From NCBI GenBank assembly GCA_948579315.1, contig CAPAOL010000002.1:1-64000 (forward strand): DNA of 64,000 nucleotides, given 5' to 3'. Positions 55,001 to 62,235 of the stretch are shown here, in pieces (positions within the stretch are counted from its first letter, which is position 1; each line of letters starts with the position of its first letter). The notes beneath the pieces are model-generated. The model searched no databases. It saw only the letters and a program-made list of their open reading frames with translations, and was not told the origin of the DNA. Origin of the DNA: an uncultured Phocaeicola sp. (lineage in GTDB: Bacteria; Bacteroidota; Bacteroidia; Bacteroidales; Bacteroidaceae). Position numbers and translations under genes: made by a program.

Positions 55001-55560
55001 ATATAAGTAATCTGTAAAACGGCATCTTTGGGAGTATCCAGAACGAACCGCCCGTCTATATCTGTGATTGTACCAGTTGACTGGCCTTTTACGATGACAT
55101 TGGCACCGATTATCGGTTCGCCATTCGCATCTTTCACAATACCTGTCACCTTATTTTGTTCTTGCTGTATTCCTTGCACAATCTCAGTAGAAAGAATGAT
55201 TTTCTTTTCAAGCACTGAATACTTCACATTCGTCCCTGCGAAAATCTGATCCAATATCTTGAAGATATTATTGTTGTTTGCCGAAACTGATACAATACGT
55301 TTCAGATCTACGTGTTTATTGTTGAAGAAGAAATCAAACCCCGATTCTTTTTTCAGCTTTTCCAACACAGTGCCAACTGTTTCATTACGCACTTCAAGAC
55401 TGATCATGGTCTTTTGCGCATACGACTCTGCCGCATAAGTCATACTTAGCGAACAGATTAAAAAGAGTACACTCAGTTTCATAGGTAATGGAGTTTTATT
55501 TAAGATTAACCTACACGACTTTATCATCCATAATAATTGGACGCTAAAATAAATTTTCAT
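52096..55560 (-). CDS. SusC/RagA-family TonB-dependent transducer-transporter with STN domain
   Basis: A 1154-residue outer-membrane transporter. After a long N-terminal leader (signal region ending near AAESYAQ) comes an STN signalling domain (ISLEVRNETVGTVLEKLKK and following), a carboxypeptidase-regulatory-like domain (GIVKDANGEPIIGANVIVKG), TonB-box-like LDEVVVVGYG, plug and barrel. The STN domain should contact the FecR protein encoded upstream. A frame start at 55620 would lie in a hairpin and leave poor leader sequence, so 55560 is preferred; the Met 26 codons further in is also possible. It belongs to the susC-susD-sulfatase operon. Confidence 0.92.
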   Translation of the reverse strand: MKIYFSVQLLWMIKSCRLILNKTPLPMKLSVLFLICSLSMTYAAESYAQKTMISLEVRNETVGTVLEKLKKESGFDFFFNNKHVDLKRIVSVSANNNNIFKILDQIFAGTNVKYSVLEKKIILSTEIVQGIQQEQNKVTGIVKDANGEPIIGANVIVKGQSTGTITDIDGRFVLDTPKDAVLQITYIGYVSQEVKVSGKKEFNVVLKEDTETLDEVVVVGYGVQKKANLTGAVSSVKMDEILGDRPVTSVSNVLMGAMPGLQVTGTSGQPGAEMSFNIRGVNSINEGAPLVLVDNVEMDINMLDPNDIESISVLKDAASSAIYGARAAFGVILVTTKKGMKDTRFSINYSNNFSFSKPSNLPHKATPLQTVQAYKDMGTVSYQTGQNVDTWLELLKEYNTNSSNYPDGYAVVDGLRYSLQETDLLNDMMETGFQQTHNISVGGGNKSISYRMSAGMVNQNGILVTDKDSYKRYNISSYIRSDIHSWITPELDIKYANSHSELPYTSASYGIWGAAVAFPSYFPLGNMELDGEILPINTPHNFINLSAPKENDRNDLRIFGKLTITPFKDLKIIGEYTFNRKTREITTFDKKFAYAHGANFRKEQSVSNSKYEIENRATNYNAFNVYANYNKTLGQHDIGIMAGFNQESNSYKMMKASRTDMINEDLPSLSQATGDYKNSDEFEEYHVRGLFYRINYSYAGKYLLETNGRYDGSSKFPKENRFGFFPSVSVGWRVSEEQFMEWSKVFLSNLKLRGSYGNIGNQSIEPYAFIPGMDSPLANWVVNGQATTTLAPPALVSNSFTWEKVSTLDFGFDLGLFNNRLNVVFDWYQRDTKGMLAPGMELPGVLGAKAPLQNSADLRAKGWEISLDWNDRIGNVQYYLGFNLYDSRTKITKYDNEVGLLGKDSDDNLIYRKGMELGEIWGYTTDRLYTTEDFDSQGKLKNNIPKVEGYNPKPGDILYVDFDGNGIINNGKNTSNEPGDTRIIGNDTRRYQYGIRGGTTWKGISLSFILQGVGKRDLWLMNELFYPHYDAYSTLFDSQLNYWTPEHTNSYFPRLYEKAEGNTKANQKPQTRFLQNGAYLSIRNISLSYTFPIKLIKPLGITNLSVFFSGENLFTFDHLPKGIDAERVVTDNLGQRGFTYPYMRQFSFGINLSL

Positions 55561-55570
55561 AATTTTGTAA

Positions 55571-55675
55571 TTGAGATAAAGTGAATAAAATGTTGTCTTT
55601 GCTTGTCGCCAAACAAGCATGGAAAGATGATTTTTTCATACGGGGTGATACGCCAATATCCTCCCGTATGTTTTT
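55571..55675 (+). ncRNA. Candidate DonS-like antisense RNA against the susC leader
   Basis: On the plus strand, opposite to susC and FecR, TTG (55571) and TGTCTTTG (55594-55601) with 20-base spacing resemble a promoter with one mismatch. CATACGGG (55637-55644) pairs with 55663-55670 and is followed by TTTTTGTTT, a good terminator. A transcript of about 68 bases (start near 55608) would be antisense to the leader of susC. DonS of B. fragilis is a cis-antisense RNA in the same place, between anti-sigma and susC. This is inferred from layout, not sequence identity. Confidence 0.5.
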
Positions 55676-55735
55676 GTTTAGGGAGCCTGTTGTCTGTTCA
55701 TTTTTCTAGTATTTAAATTAAGGGTTAAACGTATA

Positions 55736-56749
55736 TTAGTACACTTCTATTTTCAGCTTTTCCGTCTTTATATCTGCACTGTCAATGTAACGCCAGCGTA
55801 TGTGGGAAGAAATCCGGAAATATTCCATAATACGCTCCAGACGCTGATGGGTAAATGTTCCTGTGAACGAACAGCCTTTCAGCCCCTTGTTGGACAATAC
55901 GAATTCCACATTGAACCGCTTTCCAAGCATGTGCAGCACTTCATCCAGCGGAGTGTCATTAAAGATAAGCTTGCCGTCTTTCCATGAAATCTCCGATTCG
56001 CCCGAGGTAGCGTAGCACTTGATATCTCCGGTTTGTGGGGAATAAACCAGCTTCTGTCTGGGGGAGAGCATACTCTTTTGAAATTTTCCTTTGCTATTCT
56101 TATAAATAAACCCTACGCTGCCTTCGATAAGCGTGGTGGAAATGGGAGTTTCATTACCGTATGCTTCCACATTAAAACTTGTTCCGTACACTTCCACCTG
56201 CGAATGGTGAGGGGTGGAAACGATGAATCGTTTCCGGGGGTGTTGGGTCACATCGAAATAAGCTTCACCGTTTAATTCCACTTGGCGTACATCGCCGGCG
56301 AAAAAGGTGGGATAGCGGAGGGAGGATTCCGAATTGAGGTGAACTACCGTGCTGTCCGGTAACAGGACGGAGGTAGTCATGCCTGCATTGGTTTTTATTT
56401 CCACCATTTGAGCGGTGATTACCGGCTGCTGTCTGTCCGGATACAGAGCCAATACACCTATCAGGAGGGGAACGGACAGGATGGCCGCAATGCGTTGTGT
56501 CCATCCCCACCAGGACAGGTTTCTAACTTTTGTTCTGCTTTTTACCTTGTCTAATGCCTTTTCCGTATCTATCTTCTTTGTGATGTGCTGTGTGTCTACA
56601 GCCAGATAGAGCGTATTCAGCTGCTTGGCTATACGCAAATGCTCCTCATCGGCATTCAGCCAGGCTTCTATCTGTTCGTTCTCCGGCGGAGTGGTGTTTC
56701 CTTCGAAATACTTGGTCAACAAAGTTTCTATATCGGTATGGTTTTCCAT
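55736..56749 (-). CDS. FecR-family anti-sigma factor
   Basis: A 337-residue inner-membrane protein. A cytoplasmic N-terminal part (~1-80) should bind the ECF sigma factor. One membrane helix follows (RIAAILSVPLLIGVLALYP), then the FecR domain (TSVLLPDSTVVHLNSESSLRYP, EGSVGF) and a C-terminal DUF4974-like domain (FNDTPLDEVLHMLGKRFNVEF). It relays the state of the STN-type SusC across the periplasm. It precedes susC in the same orientation but is divergent from the sigma gene, separated by 143 bases. Confidence 0.92.
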   Translation of the reverse strand: MENHTDIETLLTKYFEGNTTPPENEQIEAWLNADEEHLRIAKQLNTLYLAVDTQHITKKIDTEKALDKVKSRTKVRNLSWWGWTQRIAAILSVPLLIGVLALYPDRQQPVITAQMVEIKTNAGMTTSVLLPDSTVVHLNSESSLRYPTFFAGDVRQVELNGEAYFDVTQHPRKRFIVSTPHHSQVEVYGTSFNVEAYGNETPISTTLIEGSVGFIYKNSKGKFQKSMLSPRQKLVYSPQTGDIKCYATSGESEISWKDGKLIFNDTPLDEVLHMLGKRFNVEFVLSNKGLKGCSFTGTFTHQRLERIMEYFRISSHIRWRYIDSADIKTEKLKIEVY

Positions 56750-56858
56750 GAATTATACTTTAATTTTTTCCTTTATATTATTAAGACAAGCGAGAATGAA
56801 AGGTATCTAAACGAAAAATGCTTTTTTTTAAAAAAAAGTTTTTTCCGATAAAAACAAC

Positions 56859-56866
56859 TATCTTTG
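56859..56866 (+). promoter_or_regulatory. -7 promoter element for the ECF sigma gene
   Basis: TATCTTTG matches TAnnTTTG exactly, 26 bases before the ATG at 56893. It lies inside the longer open frame from 56818 and so excludes that start. Confidence 0.6.
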
Positions 56867-56892
56867 TGCACAAGGAAAACAGTTATTATACT

Positions 56893-57459
56893 ATGAATCA
56901 TACCGTGGAAGACTTGTCTTTGTTTAATGCTCTCCGACAGGGGGATGGTAATTCTTTTGACCATTTATTCAGAAGGTACTATCCTATGCTGTGTGCCTAT
57001 GCTCACCGGTTGGTGTCGCTGGAAGATGCCGAAGAGATTGTTCAGGAGGTGATGTTATGGCTGTGGGAGAATCGTGGGGATTTGATAATCGAGTCTTCAT
57101 TGAATCAGTATTTGTTCAAAATGACTTATCGGAGGGTCTTGAACCACTTGACGCGGGAACAGGTGAAAACCAAGGCGGAAGCTGCCTTTTATGAGCGGAC
57201 ACAGGCGGCATTGTGTGAAGTGGACTATGGTCGTTTTGAGGAATTGGACCGGAAAATAAAGGAGGCGATGGTTGCTCTTCCCGACAGTTATCGGGAAGCC
57301 TTTGTGATGCATCGCTTTAAGGAACTGAGTTATAAAGAAATTGCTGAAGTGTTGGATGTGTCACCACAGACGGTGGCTTACCGCATCCAGCAGGCATTGA
57401 AGCTGCTTCGTGTTTCCTTAAAGGATTACTTGCCCATGCTGGTATGGCTGGTGGGCTGA
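56893..57459 (+). CDS. ECF RNA polymerase sigma-70 factor
   Basis: A 188-residue sigma factor with region 2 (FDHLFRRYYPMLCAYAHRL, DAEEIVQEVMLWLWENR) and region 4 (LPDSYREAFVMHRFKELSY, IAEVLDVSPQTVAYRIQQAL). It should drive the sulfatase PUL when released by the FecR protein. The gene is divergent from its presumed anti-sigma gene; in the usual order the two are co-directional, as at 60.5-62.2 kb. The start is set by the promoter at 56859. Confidence 0.92.
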   Translation: MNHTVEDLSLFNALRQGDGNSFDHLFRRYYPMLCAYAHRLVSLEDAEEIVQEVMLWLWENRGDLIIESSLNQYLFKMTYRRVLNHLTREQVKTKAEAAFYERTQAALCEVDYGRFEELDRKIKEAMVALPDSYREAFVMHRFKELSYKEIAEVLDVSPQTVAYRIQQALKLLRVSLKDYLPMLVWLVG

Positions 57460-57498
57460 AAAGTACCTCTCCCTGAGTTTCCCTTGTTTTTTCCTTCA

Positions 57499-57575
57499 AA
57501 TCCTTCAGCCCCTTCGCAAACGCCCGTCAATAAAGAAAAGCGGCTGAAGGATTTCCTCCCGGAATTCCTTCAGCC
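57499..57575. repeat. CCTTCAGCC repeats and hairpin at the left edge of the HU/VapE cassette
   Basis: AATCCTTCAGCC occurs at 57499-57510. GGCTGAAGGA (57542-57551) pairs perfectly with 57566-57575, with a GGAATTCC-like core. The hairpin lies between the sigma gene and the end of the oppositely directed HU-like gene and could terminate either. The same word recurs at the other edge of the cassette near 60.08-60.13 kb. Confidence 0.6.
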
Positions 57576-57651
57576 TAGTGTAGAAGTTTCAGCTCTTTAT
57601 GGTTTGAGCTTCGTTTGTAGAAGTTTTCTATTATATTGTTTCGTTGTATAT

Positions 57652-58332
57652 TTACTTTATTGTCAGGTCCGTGTCGTTTGTTGCCGATACGTTTTCCGTT
57701 TCGTTCTCCGGTTCGGGCAATTTCTCTTTTCCGTAGAATCCCGGCATCGGTTCATAGATGGGGTTGCGCGGAATGGAGATATTGCGCAGTTTTTTATCTT
57801 TCGCCAACTGAGCGATATAACGTCCCGCGGTAGCTCGTGTCAGTCCGCATAACGATTCAAACTTCCGGCGTGTCAGCACGCTGTTTGTCAAGAAGTATTC
57901 CGTCAGTGCTTCGTCTATACTCTCTTTGGTTACCGGCATGGAGTGCGGCTTGTATTTCGAACGCTCGGTCTTGACGTCGCTCAACTGATGCTTCAGGTAT
58001 TTGTCCGCACGGAATGTCACCGATTTGAATTTCACCTTGTTGGCACGTGTGGAGCTTGGTGTCCGTGTCTCGGGGCAGGTAAGCGATATATGGAAATATC
58101 CTATCCCTTCGATATGTACCCGGGCACCGTCCTTCAAGTAGTAGGCCAGTTTCTCGCTGAGCGAGATAATGGTTGCCTTGATGTCCGCCACGGTGAGCGA
58201 GGAGCCGTACTGTATTTCCCGTGCCAGATAGTCGGTGTTGATGCGCTGCCAGTTTACTACACGGGCGTGATAGCGCTTCTTGCGCGTACCTATCGTATTG
58301 GGTGATTCATAAAATTCAAATTTGATAGCCAT
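57652..58332 (-). CDS. HU-like DNA-binding protein
   Basis: A 226-residue protein. Residues ~1-125 match the HU/IHF-like family that is abundant in Bacteroides (KKRYHARVVNWQRINTDYLAREIQYG, LTVADIKATIISLSEKL, VHIEGIGYFHISL). Residues ~130-200 look like a winged-helix (YFLTNSVLTRRKFESLCGLTRATAGRYI), and the tail is acidic. It should be a cytoplasmic DNA-architectural or regulatory protein. It is divergent from the VapE-like gene across a repeat-rich 328-base region, its probable binding site. This HU/VapE pair is frequent in Bacteroides near polysaccharide loci; its function is unknown. Confidence 0.85.
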   Translation of the reverse strand: MAIKFEFYESPNTIGTRKKRYHARVVNWQRINTDYLAREIQYGSSLTVADIKATIISLSEKLAYYLKDGARVHIEGIGYFHISLTCPETRTPSSTRANKVKFKSVTFRADKYLKHQLSDVKTERSKYKPHSMPVTKESIDEALTEYFLTNSVLTRRKFESLCGLTRATAGRYIAQLAKDKKLRNISIPRNPIYEPMPGFYGKEKLPEPENETENVSATNDTDLTIK

Positions 58333-58399
58333 TCGCTTATTTGTTTTTATCCGGTTGTTTATGCTTTCTTGTACGGAAGAGTTTGCTGCAACTTCCTTT

Positions 58400-58503
58400 C
58401 AAGTTAATCGTTTCACTTTAGTGATGAAATCATATCACTCTAGTGATGAAGTTGTATCACTTAGGTGATGAAATTTCATCATTCTAGTGAAACGATTAAC
58501 TTG
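58400..58503. repeat. Iteron-like array inside an 18-bp perfect inverted repeat
   Basis: CAAGTTAATCGTTTCACT (58400-58417) is the exact reverse complement of 58486-58503. Between them lie three 22-base units (58419-58440, 58441-58462, 58463-58484) and the start of a fourth. Each full unit carries a GTGAT-N8-ATCAC palindrome; the third has one mismatch. The pattern fits repeated binding sites for a dimeric protein, either operators or replication-origin-type iterons, between the HU-like and VapE-like genes. Confidence 0.85.
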
Positions 58504-58597
58504 ACGGTGCAAAAGTATGAAATAGTCTTGATAAAAACGAATAATTTCCCAGTTATTTTCGCTTAGTCACTTTTTTGCGGTAGTGTGGGGTAAATGC

Positions 58598-58628
58598 TTG
58601 TAAAAGGGTGTTTTGAGTGTTATCTTTG
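58598..58628 (+). promoter_or_regulatory. Promoter of the VapE-like gene
   Basis: TATCTTTG (58621-58628) with TTG (58598-58600) at 20-base spacing. The start codon is at 58661. The repeat array lies about 100 bases upstream. Confidence 0.6.
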
Positions 58629-58660
58629 TGATATTACACAACCCCAAATAATGAAAAAGG

Positions 58661-60058
58661 ATGAAAAAATTAGTGGAAAAATTACTGAGTTGGTGCAAAA
58701 AGAGTATGAAAATGAGGAGATGCGTGGGAAAAAGCACGGCTCCGGTTACCGGGCAGTCGGTGGGGCAAACCGGAAATGCGGAAGGGGTGTTGCCTTCAAC
58801 GGCTACGGAAACGGTGGATGAAATTGTTCTCCCAGCGGCTGTCGAAACAGCTGGCATGGCAGAAACTATCGATGAAAAGGCGACTTTTGGCAAATCGGGG
58901 CGCAAGAAACCGGAGAATATGCTGGAGGCCTTGCAGTGCTTTTTGACTGCACGGTATAATTTCCGTTATAACCTTCTCACCGAACAGACGGAGTATCGTG
59001 GGAAAGAGATGCCGGATGAAGAGTATGGTATAGTGGCTCAACGCGATTTGAATACATTCTGTCTGGAGGCGCGTTCCGGTGGCATCAACTGCTGGGATAA
59101 GGATGTGAGCCGTCTGCTCCATTCCAGAAAGGTGGAAAACTATCATCCTTTTCTACATTATATGAGCCACTTGCCTCAGTGGGACGGAGTGGATCGTGTA
59201 ACTCCGCTGGCCGTGCGTATATCGCGTAAGCCGATGTGGGTGAAAGGGTTTCACCGTTGGATGCTGGGTGTTGCCGCCCAATGGCTGGGGCAGGCGCAGG
59301 ATTGCGCCAATGCGGTGGCGCCTATGTTGGTGAGCCGTGAGCATGGGAAGCGCAAGTCTTCTTTTTGCAAGATTTTGATGCCTAAGGAACTTACACCTTA
59401 TTATATAGACAAGTTCGACCTGACGAGCGAGAGTGGATGTGAACAGAAACTTTCGCTTTTCGGATTGATCAATATGGATGAGTTCGACAAGTACCGTGCC
59501 GGACAGATGCCTGCCTTAAAGAATCTGATGCAGATGACCACACTGACTTTCCGCAGGGCACATCGTCCGGCATTCAGTCATCTGCCTCGTATCGCCTCTT
59601 TCATCGGTACGTCCAATATGACGGATCTGCTGACTGATCCCACAGGAAGCCGCCGTTTCCTCTGTGCGGAAGTGGATGATAAGATTGACTGCACACCGCC
59701 CGATCATGCGCAGCTGTTCGCCCAGCTGAAAGCGGAGCTGTCCGGAGGAGAGCGTTACTGGTTCTCGGAAGAGGAAGAAAAGGAGATACAGCACAGCAAC
59801 CGGAATTTTTATAAAATGCCTGCCGAACAGGAATTGTTTTTGCGTTGTTTCCGGATGCCGCAGGAAGGGGAGTTGTCCAAGCCCTATACCACGACGGATT
59901 TGTTCAATTATTTGCAGAAACATTATCCGGCGGCCATGCGTGGGGTGACTCCGAACCGGTTGGGCAGGATGATGGTTGCATTGGGGATACAGCGTGTTCA
60001 TACCGAGTATGGCAATGTGTACCGGCTGGTGAAGCTGAAGGATTCTTCCGCGGCCTGA
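58661..60058 (+). CDS. VapE-like / DUF3874 P-loop protein
   Basis: A 465-residue protein related to virulence-associated protein E, which in phages and satellites is a helicase-like partner of primases. Residues ~1-80 are low-complexity and Thr/Ala-rich. The core has LPQWDGVDRV, a degenerate P-loop (SREHGKRKSSFCK in place of GxxGxGKS), a Walker B-like LINMDEFDK, FIGTSNMTDLLTDPTGSRRFL as sensor, and a C-terminal winged-helix (YTTTDLFNYLQKHYP). The altered P-loop makes ATPase activity uncertain. The nearer ATG at 58651 is out of frame. Role unknown; possibly a domesticated replication module. Confidence 0.8.
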   Translation: MKKLVEKLLSWCKKSMKMRRCVGKSTAPVTGQSVGQTGNAEGVLPSTATETVDEIVLPAAVETAGMAETIDEKATFGKSGRKKPENMLEALQCFLTARYNFRYNLLTEQTEYRGKEMPDEEYGIVAQRDLNTFCLEARSGGINCWDKDVSRLLHSRKVENYHPFLHYMSHLPQWDGVDRVTPLAVRISRKPMWVKGFHRWMLGVAAQWLGQAQDCANAVAPMLVSREHGKRKSSFCKILMPKELTPYYIDKFDLTSESGCEQKLSLFGLINMDEFDKYRAGQMPALKNLMQMTTLTFRRAHRPAFSHLPRIASFIGTSNMTDLLTDPTGSRRFLCAEVDDKIDCTPPDHAQLFAQLKAELSGGERYWFSEEEEKEIQHSNRNFYKMPAEQELFLRCFRMPQEGELSKPYTTTDLFNYLQKHYPAAMRGVTPNRLGRMMVALGIQRVHTEYGNVYRLVKLKDSSAA

Positions 60059-60078
60059 TACTTTTTCCCGGTGTGATC

Positions 60079-60142
60079 CTTCAGCCGGAACGCCCTTCTG
60101 CAAAGAGTTTGCGGGAGGGCTGAAGCTTTTGAAGGATTTTTC
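60079..60142. repeat. CCTTCAGCC hairpin at the right edge of the HU/VapE cassette
   Basis: CTTCAGCC (60079-60086) pairs with GGCTGAAG (60118-60125), followed by U-rich sequence and a second GAAGGATTTTTC at 60131-60142. It is a possible terminator for the VapE-like gene and shares its word with the left edge at 57499-57575. Confidence 0.55.
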
Positions 60143-60168
60143 AGGGGGAATCGTATAAGGAGAAATAA

Positions 60169-60451
60169 ATGAAAAAGATTGCTTGGCGATTTGTTTGTTC
60201 GACTTTTTTAGTGGTGGTGTTTTTATCTATAAAAACATGGAAGTGACAGTTTACATATTTATTACATTGTTTCTTCTTGGGATTGTCCGGAAACGAGATA
60301 CTCCAAGTTTCATGCTGCTCCGGGAGATACTTTGCAGTTGAAAGTTTCCTTCCGGTCGGACAGCATAGGGGTGTTTGTCCGTGAATTTCATATCTATGGC
60401 AACTTTCCCTTTTTGCCACTTGGTCTGACGGTGGAGGGCGATTGCATATAA
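60169..60451 (+). pseudogene. DUF1573-family protein, decayed
   Basis: A strong Shine-Dalgarno (AAGGAG at 60158-60163) precedes an ATG and a 25-codon frame that looks like a signal peptide. A +1 frame from 60233 to the stop at 60451 then encodes SSWDCPETRYSKFHAAPGD, TLQLKVSFRSDSIGVF and IYGNFPFLPLGLTVEGDC. The second part resembles the end of DUF1573 domains (Cys-Pro, then PGD, then a final Gly). The middle seems deleted and a frameshift joins the parts. Alternatively the first 25 codons are an independent small membrane peptide. Confidence 0.5.
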
Positions 60452-60493
60452 GGCAAGCTCATAGCATATAAGGGAAAGAATTAACAGGATAAT

Positions 60494-60526
60494 TTTGTTT
60501 TTATCGAAGGTTTATTGCTAACTTTG
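60494..60526 (+). promoter_or_regulatory. Consensus Bacteroides promoter for the second ECF sigma gene
   Basis: TTTG (60494-60497) and TAACTTTG (60519-60526) with a 21-base spacer: the best promoter match in the window. Transcription should begin near 60531. Confidence 0.7.
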
Positions 60527-60545
60527 CTCTACCATCGTAATATGG

Positions 60546-61133
60546 ATGAAAAGCACAACCGATATACAAATGAGCAAAATGCCTGGAAATTCTTTTAATG
60601 ATATCTATACCTCTTATTATAAGAAGTCTTTTTTCTTTGCCAAATCATACGTTCATAATGATTTGGCGGCAGAAGATATTGCCTCCGAGGCATTAATAAA
60701 GTTGTGGGAAAAGTTGAAGGCCGAGCCTGTTGAAGAGAAATATATCTTACCATTGTTACTGACAATTTTGAAGAACAAGGCTTTGGACTATCTAAAGCAC
60801 GAGGAGGTAAAACGCAGTGCTTTTGAAGTGATGGCCGACTGGCAACAACAGGAATTGTCTATCCGTATGTCTGCCTTGGAAGCGTGCAATCCTGATGAGA
60901 TTTTTTCGGAAGAAGTGGAAAAAATCATCAGTGCTACTTTAAGTACCTTGTCGGAACAGACGCGACGGGCATTTATTTTGAGCCGTTTTGAAAATAAACC
61001 CAATAAAGAGATTGCCGAAGAGATGGAAATCTCTATAAAGGGGGTGGAATATCATATATCAAAAGCATTGAAAGTACTGCGGGTGACTTTAAAAGATTAT
61101 CTTCCTTTATTTTATTTCTTCTTTTATTATTAA
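60546..61133 (+). CDS. ECF RNA polymerase sigma-70 factor
   Basis: A 195-residue sigma factor. Region 2 is seen in FNDIYTSYYKKSFFFAKSY and DIASEALIKLWEKLK, region 4 in TLSEQTRRAFILSRFENK and IAEEMEISIKGVEYHISKA. It begins the canonical sigma-FecR-SusC order, all on the plus strand. The ATG at 60546 follows the promoter by about 20 bases; Met9 is an alternative. It is clearly a different paralogue from the sigma at 56.9 kb. Confidence 0.92.
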   Translation: MKSTTDIQMSKMPGNSFNDIYTSYYKKSFFFAKSYVHNDLAAEDIASEALIKLWEKLKAEPVEEKYILPLLLTILKNKALDYLKHEEVKRSAFEVMADWQQQELSIRMSALEACNPDEIFSEEVEKIISATLSTLSEQTRRAFILSRFENKPNKEIAEEMEISIKGVEYHISKALKVLRVTLKDYLPLFYFFFYY

Positions 61134-61251
61134 GCCTGACCGGATGGGGATACGGATGTTTTTGAGGACAGAAATGATTTTTTTATATTTTTCTTCATTT
61201 TCTTTTAGGGTAGTTTCTTCTTGAGTCGTTTCTAATAAAACAGCATAGAAT

Positions 61252-62196
61252 ATGAATCCTGAATTATTGCAAAAATATATAGCCGGAAATGCTACTGAAG
61301 CCGAAAAGCAGCGTGTGACCGAATGGATACAGGAAAATCCTGAGAACATGCGTGAATATATGGCACAACGGAAGTTGCATGACATGGCATTGTGGCGTAC
61401 GGAACCTGTGGCGGAGGAGAATAGCCGGGAAAGGAAACATTTCTCGTTACGCGGAGTATGTATGGAAGCTGCCAAGATAGCAGCGGTATTGGCGATCGTC
61501 TTGTTGGGTACACATTATTGGACAGGAAAACATCAGGTACCGGAAGACAAAACATGGCAGTCTATTTATGTGCCGGCGGGCCAACGGGCGGAATTGATGT
61601 TGGCGGATGGTACGAAGGTTTGGTTGAACTCACGCAGTACCTTGACTTTCCCGGGAAGTTTCAAAGGGAATATCCGAAATGTGAAATTGGATGGTGAGGG
61701 TTACTTTGCGGTGACAAAGAATGTGGAACAGCCTTTTATTGTAGAGACGAACAAATGTAATGTGAAGGTGCTGGGTACAGAGTTCAATGTAATGGCTTAT
61801 GCAGCGGATAGCGTATGGGAAACTTCTTTGTTGGAAGGTGCTGTAGAAATTTTAGTGCCCGGTTCGAATAACAGTGGAATGAGGCTGGAACCGAACATGA
61901 TGGCCAGCTTGAAAGGCAACAGACTGGTGAAAGGACGCATCAAGGAGGTCGATTATTTTTTGTGGCGTGAGGGCTTGCTTTGTTTCAATGATATATCCGT
62001 ACGTGATATGATAGAGAAACTGAAACTGTATTATGGGGTGGATATTGTAGTAAATAATACCCGGATTCTAAAGAACCGTTATACAGGTAAATTCCGCACG
62101 AAAGATGGGGTGGAACACGTACTGAAAGTTTTGAAACTCAATAATAAGTTTACTTATACAAAGAATGATGAGACAAATGTGATAACAATTAATTAA
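61252..62196 (+). CDS. FecR-family anti-sigma factor
   Basis: A 314-residue inner-membrane anti-sigma factor. N-terminal sigma-binding part with EWIQENPENMREYM; one membrane helix (AAKIAAVLAIVLLGTHYW); FecR domain (AELMLADGTKVWLNSRSTLTFP, LGTEFNVMAY, LLEGAVEI); C-terminal DUF4974-like domain (FNDISVRDMIEKLKLYYGVDI). It lies 118 bases after the sigma gene and is separated from susC by a 153-base gap with two terminators. Confidence 0.92.
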   Translation: MNPELLQKYIAGNATEAEKQRVTEWIQENPENMREYMAQRKLHDMALWRTEPVAEENSRERKHFSLRGVCMEAAKIAAVLAIVLLGTHYWTGKHQVPEDKTWQSIYVPAGQRAELMLADGTKVWLNSRSTLTFPGSFKGNIRNVKLDGEGYFAVTKNVEQPFIVETNKCNVKVLGTEFNVMAYAADSVWETSLLEGAVEILVPGSNNSGMRLEPNMMASLKGNRLVKGRIKEVDYFLWREGLLCFNDISVRDMIEKLKLYYGVDIVVNNTRILKNRYTGKFRTKDGVEHVLKVLKLNNKFTYTKNDETNVITIN

Positions 62197-62235
62197 CCCT
62201 TAAAAAAGAATATGCCTATGAAATAACACACCTGG

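Noticed and set aside
55601..55618. GCTTGT/ACAAGC hairpin as part of the antisense RNA
   Set aside because: It mostly precedes the expected transcription start near 55608, so it probably belongs to the susC leader on the other strand.
58400..58503. CRISPR-like array
   Set aside because: Three 22-base units abut without spacers and are palindromic, so they are binding-site repeats rather than CRISPR.
60141..60419. 92-codon open frame on the minus strand
   Set aside because: It has no promoter or export signal, runs antisense to the DUF1573 remnant, and its peptide is low in recognisable motifs.
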